Shown one piece after another: positions 63,229-64,000 of a stretch of 64,000 nucleotides of DNA. Location: assembly GCA_947476275.1 (NCBI GenBank), contig CANJPQ010000002.1, forward strand, positions 62,001-126,000, given 5' to 3'. Each line of letters opens with the position of its first letter. Position 1 is the first letter of the stretch. The position numbers and the translations under genes were made by a program. The notes beneath the pieces are model-generated. The model was not told the DNA's origin, searched no databases, and saw nothing but the letters and a program-made list of their open reading frames with translations. The stretch comes from Fidelibacterota bacterium (lineage in GTDB: Bacteria; Pseudomonadota; Alphaproteobacteria; Rhodospirillales; Rhodospirillaceae).

Positions 63229-64000
63229 GTGAAAGCCTTATTCCGGTCGGCCGCAGCGTGCCTTGTGGCGATGGTGGTCACGCTCACAGTTCCCATGAGC
63301 GCCGGCGCGCGCGGGCCGGAGAACTTCTCCGACATCGCCGAGAAGCTCCTGCCGTCGGTGGTGAACATCTCCACCACCCAGATGGTCGACCGCAAGAAGG
63401 CCGACGAAGAGGCCGGCGAAGCCCCGCTTGAGGAATGGTTCCGCGACTACTTCGACAAGCGGCGCGGCGACGACGAGGGCGGCCGTAAGCCGGCCAAGCG
63501 GCGCCAGACGTCCCTGGGCTCCGGCTTCATCATCGACAAGTCCGGCTACATCGTTACCAACAACCACGTCATCGAGAACGCCGACAAGATTTCCGTGATC
63601 CTGCACGACGATACCGTGCTCGATGCGAAGCTGATCGGTCGCGATACCAAGGTCGACGTGGCGCTGTTGAAGGTCGAGCCCAAGGCCGAACTCAAGCCGC
63701 TGGCCTGGGGCAACTCGGACCAGGCCCGTGTGGGCGAGTGGGTCATCGCTATCGGCAATCCCTTCGGGCTCGGTGGTTCGGTCAGCGCCGGCATTATTTC
63801 CGCGCGCGCCCGCGACATCAACGCCGGCCAGTACGACGACTTCTTGCAGACCGATGCGGCGATCAACCGCGGCAACTCCGGCGGGCCGCTGCTCAACCTC
63901 GAAGGCCAGGTTATCGGCATCAACACCGCGATCTATTCCGTCACCGGTGGCAACTCCGGCGTCGGCTTCGCGGCGTCGGCCCATCTCGTGCGCCCGATCC
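63229..64000 (+). CDS. DegP/HtrA-type periplasmic serine protease, 3' end outside window
   Basis: The first 257 codons are present. GTG 63229 is preceded by GGAG at six bases; ATG 63217 is the alternative start. A signal peptide (MKALFRSAAACLVAMVV...SAGARG) directs it to the periplasm. The trypsin-like domain shows the triad: histidine in TNNHVIENAD, aspartate in TKVDVALLKVE and serine in INRGNSGGPLLN. An insert rich in charge (RRGDDEGGRKPAKRR) lies in the LA loop region. PDZ domains would lie downstream. It degrades or refolds damaged envelope proteins; the gene commonly follows hflKC. Confidence 0.95.
   Translation, partial: MKALFRSAAACLVAMVVTLTVPMSAGARGPENFSDIAEKLLPSVVNISTTQMVDRKKADEEAGEAPLEEWFRDYFDKRRGDDEGGRKPAKRRQTSLGSGFIIDKSGYIVTNNHVIENADKISVILHDDTVLDAKLIGRDTKVDVALLKVEPKAELKPLAWGNSDQARVGEWVIAIGNPFGLGGSVSAGIISARARDINAGQYDDFLQTDAAINRGNSGGPLLNLEGQVIGINTAIYSVTGGNSGVGFAASAHLVRPI

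Overview
This 64 kb window is a chromosomal segment of a GC-rich alphaproteobacterium. Three things support that placement: a circularly permuted two-piece tmRNA gene, an alphaproteobacterial-type SspB, and the alphaproteobacterial division/cell-wall gene order running on through lpxC, bamD, recN and ligA. A CtrA-like box and a DUF6481 protein agree with it. I cannot name the genus. Nothing looks like a prophage, insertion sequence, CRISPR array or integrative element; most of the window is ordinary housekeeping DNA.

Layout. 1-11.7 kb: 3' end of ettA, an orphan IorB-like molybdenum hydroxylase subunit, ppc, mlaC and mlaA (minus strand), then metF-uvrD (plus). 11.7-20.6 kb: a metabolic/accessory stretch with two esterases/hydrolases, a dienelactone hydrolase, two M24 peptidase-fold proteins, prmA, a 58-codon minus-strand gene, DUF6481, and the intergenic repeat elements. 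20.6-45.7 kb: one long minus-strand block read as mraZ, rsmH, ftsL, ftsI, murE, murF, mraY, murD, ftsW, murG, murC, murB, ddl, ftsQ, ftsA, ftsZ, lpxC, bamD, recN, ligA. Many junctions overlap by 1-29 bases. mraZ is preceded by three TGGGN boxes at 10-base intervals that overlap its predicted promoter. A broken ECF sigma-factor remnant lies just after ligA.

45.9-49.9 kb: RNase P RNA, an AmpD/AmiD-type amidase, a decayed proteasome-type protease gene, an acyl-CoA dehydrogenase and a small membrane protein. 50.0-53.4 kb holds the most unusual locus. One protein is 58 uninterrupted octapeptide repeats; next to it is a proline-rich EF-hand protein. A CtrA-like box precedes the first gene and a sigma-54-like promoter precedes the second. 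53.4-57.9 kb: a ribbon-helix-helix protein, class II fumarase, a small alpha/beta hydrolase, class I fumarase and sspB. 58.1-58.5 kb: permuted ssrA, directly upstream of sspB. 58.6-64 kb: thyA-folA, apbC, hflK-hflC and the 5' part of a DegP-type protease.

Functional links: the 20-gene block couples peptidoglycan precursor synthesis to divisome assembly and outer-membrane biogenesis. ssrA and sspB are the tag source and the tag adaptor of the same ClpXP quality-control pathway. thyA-folA and metF serve one-carbon metabolism. hflKC with the DegP protease serve envelope protein quality control.
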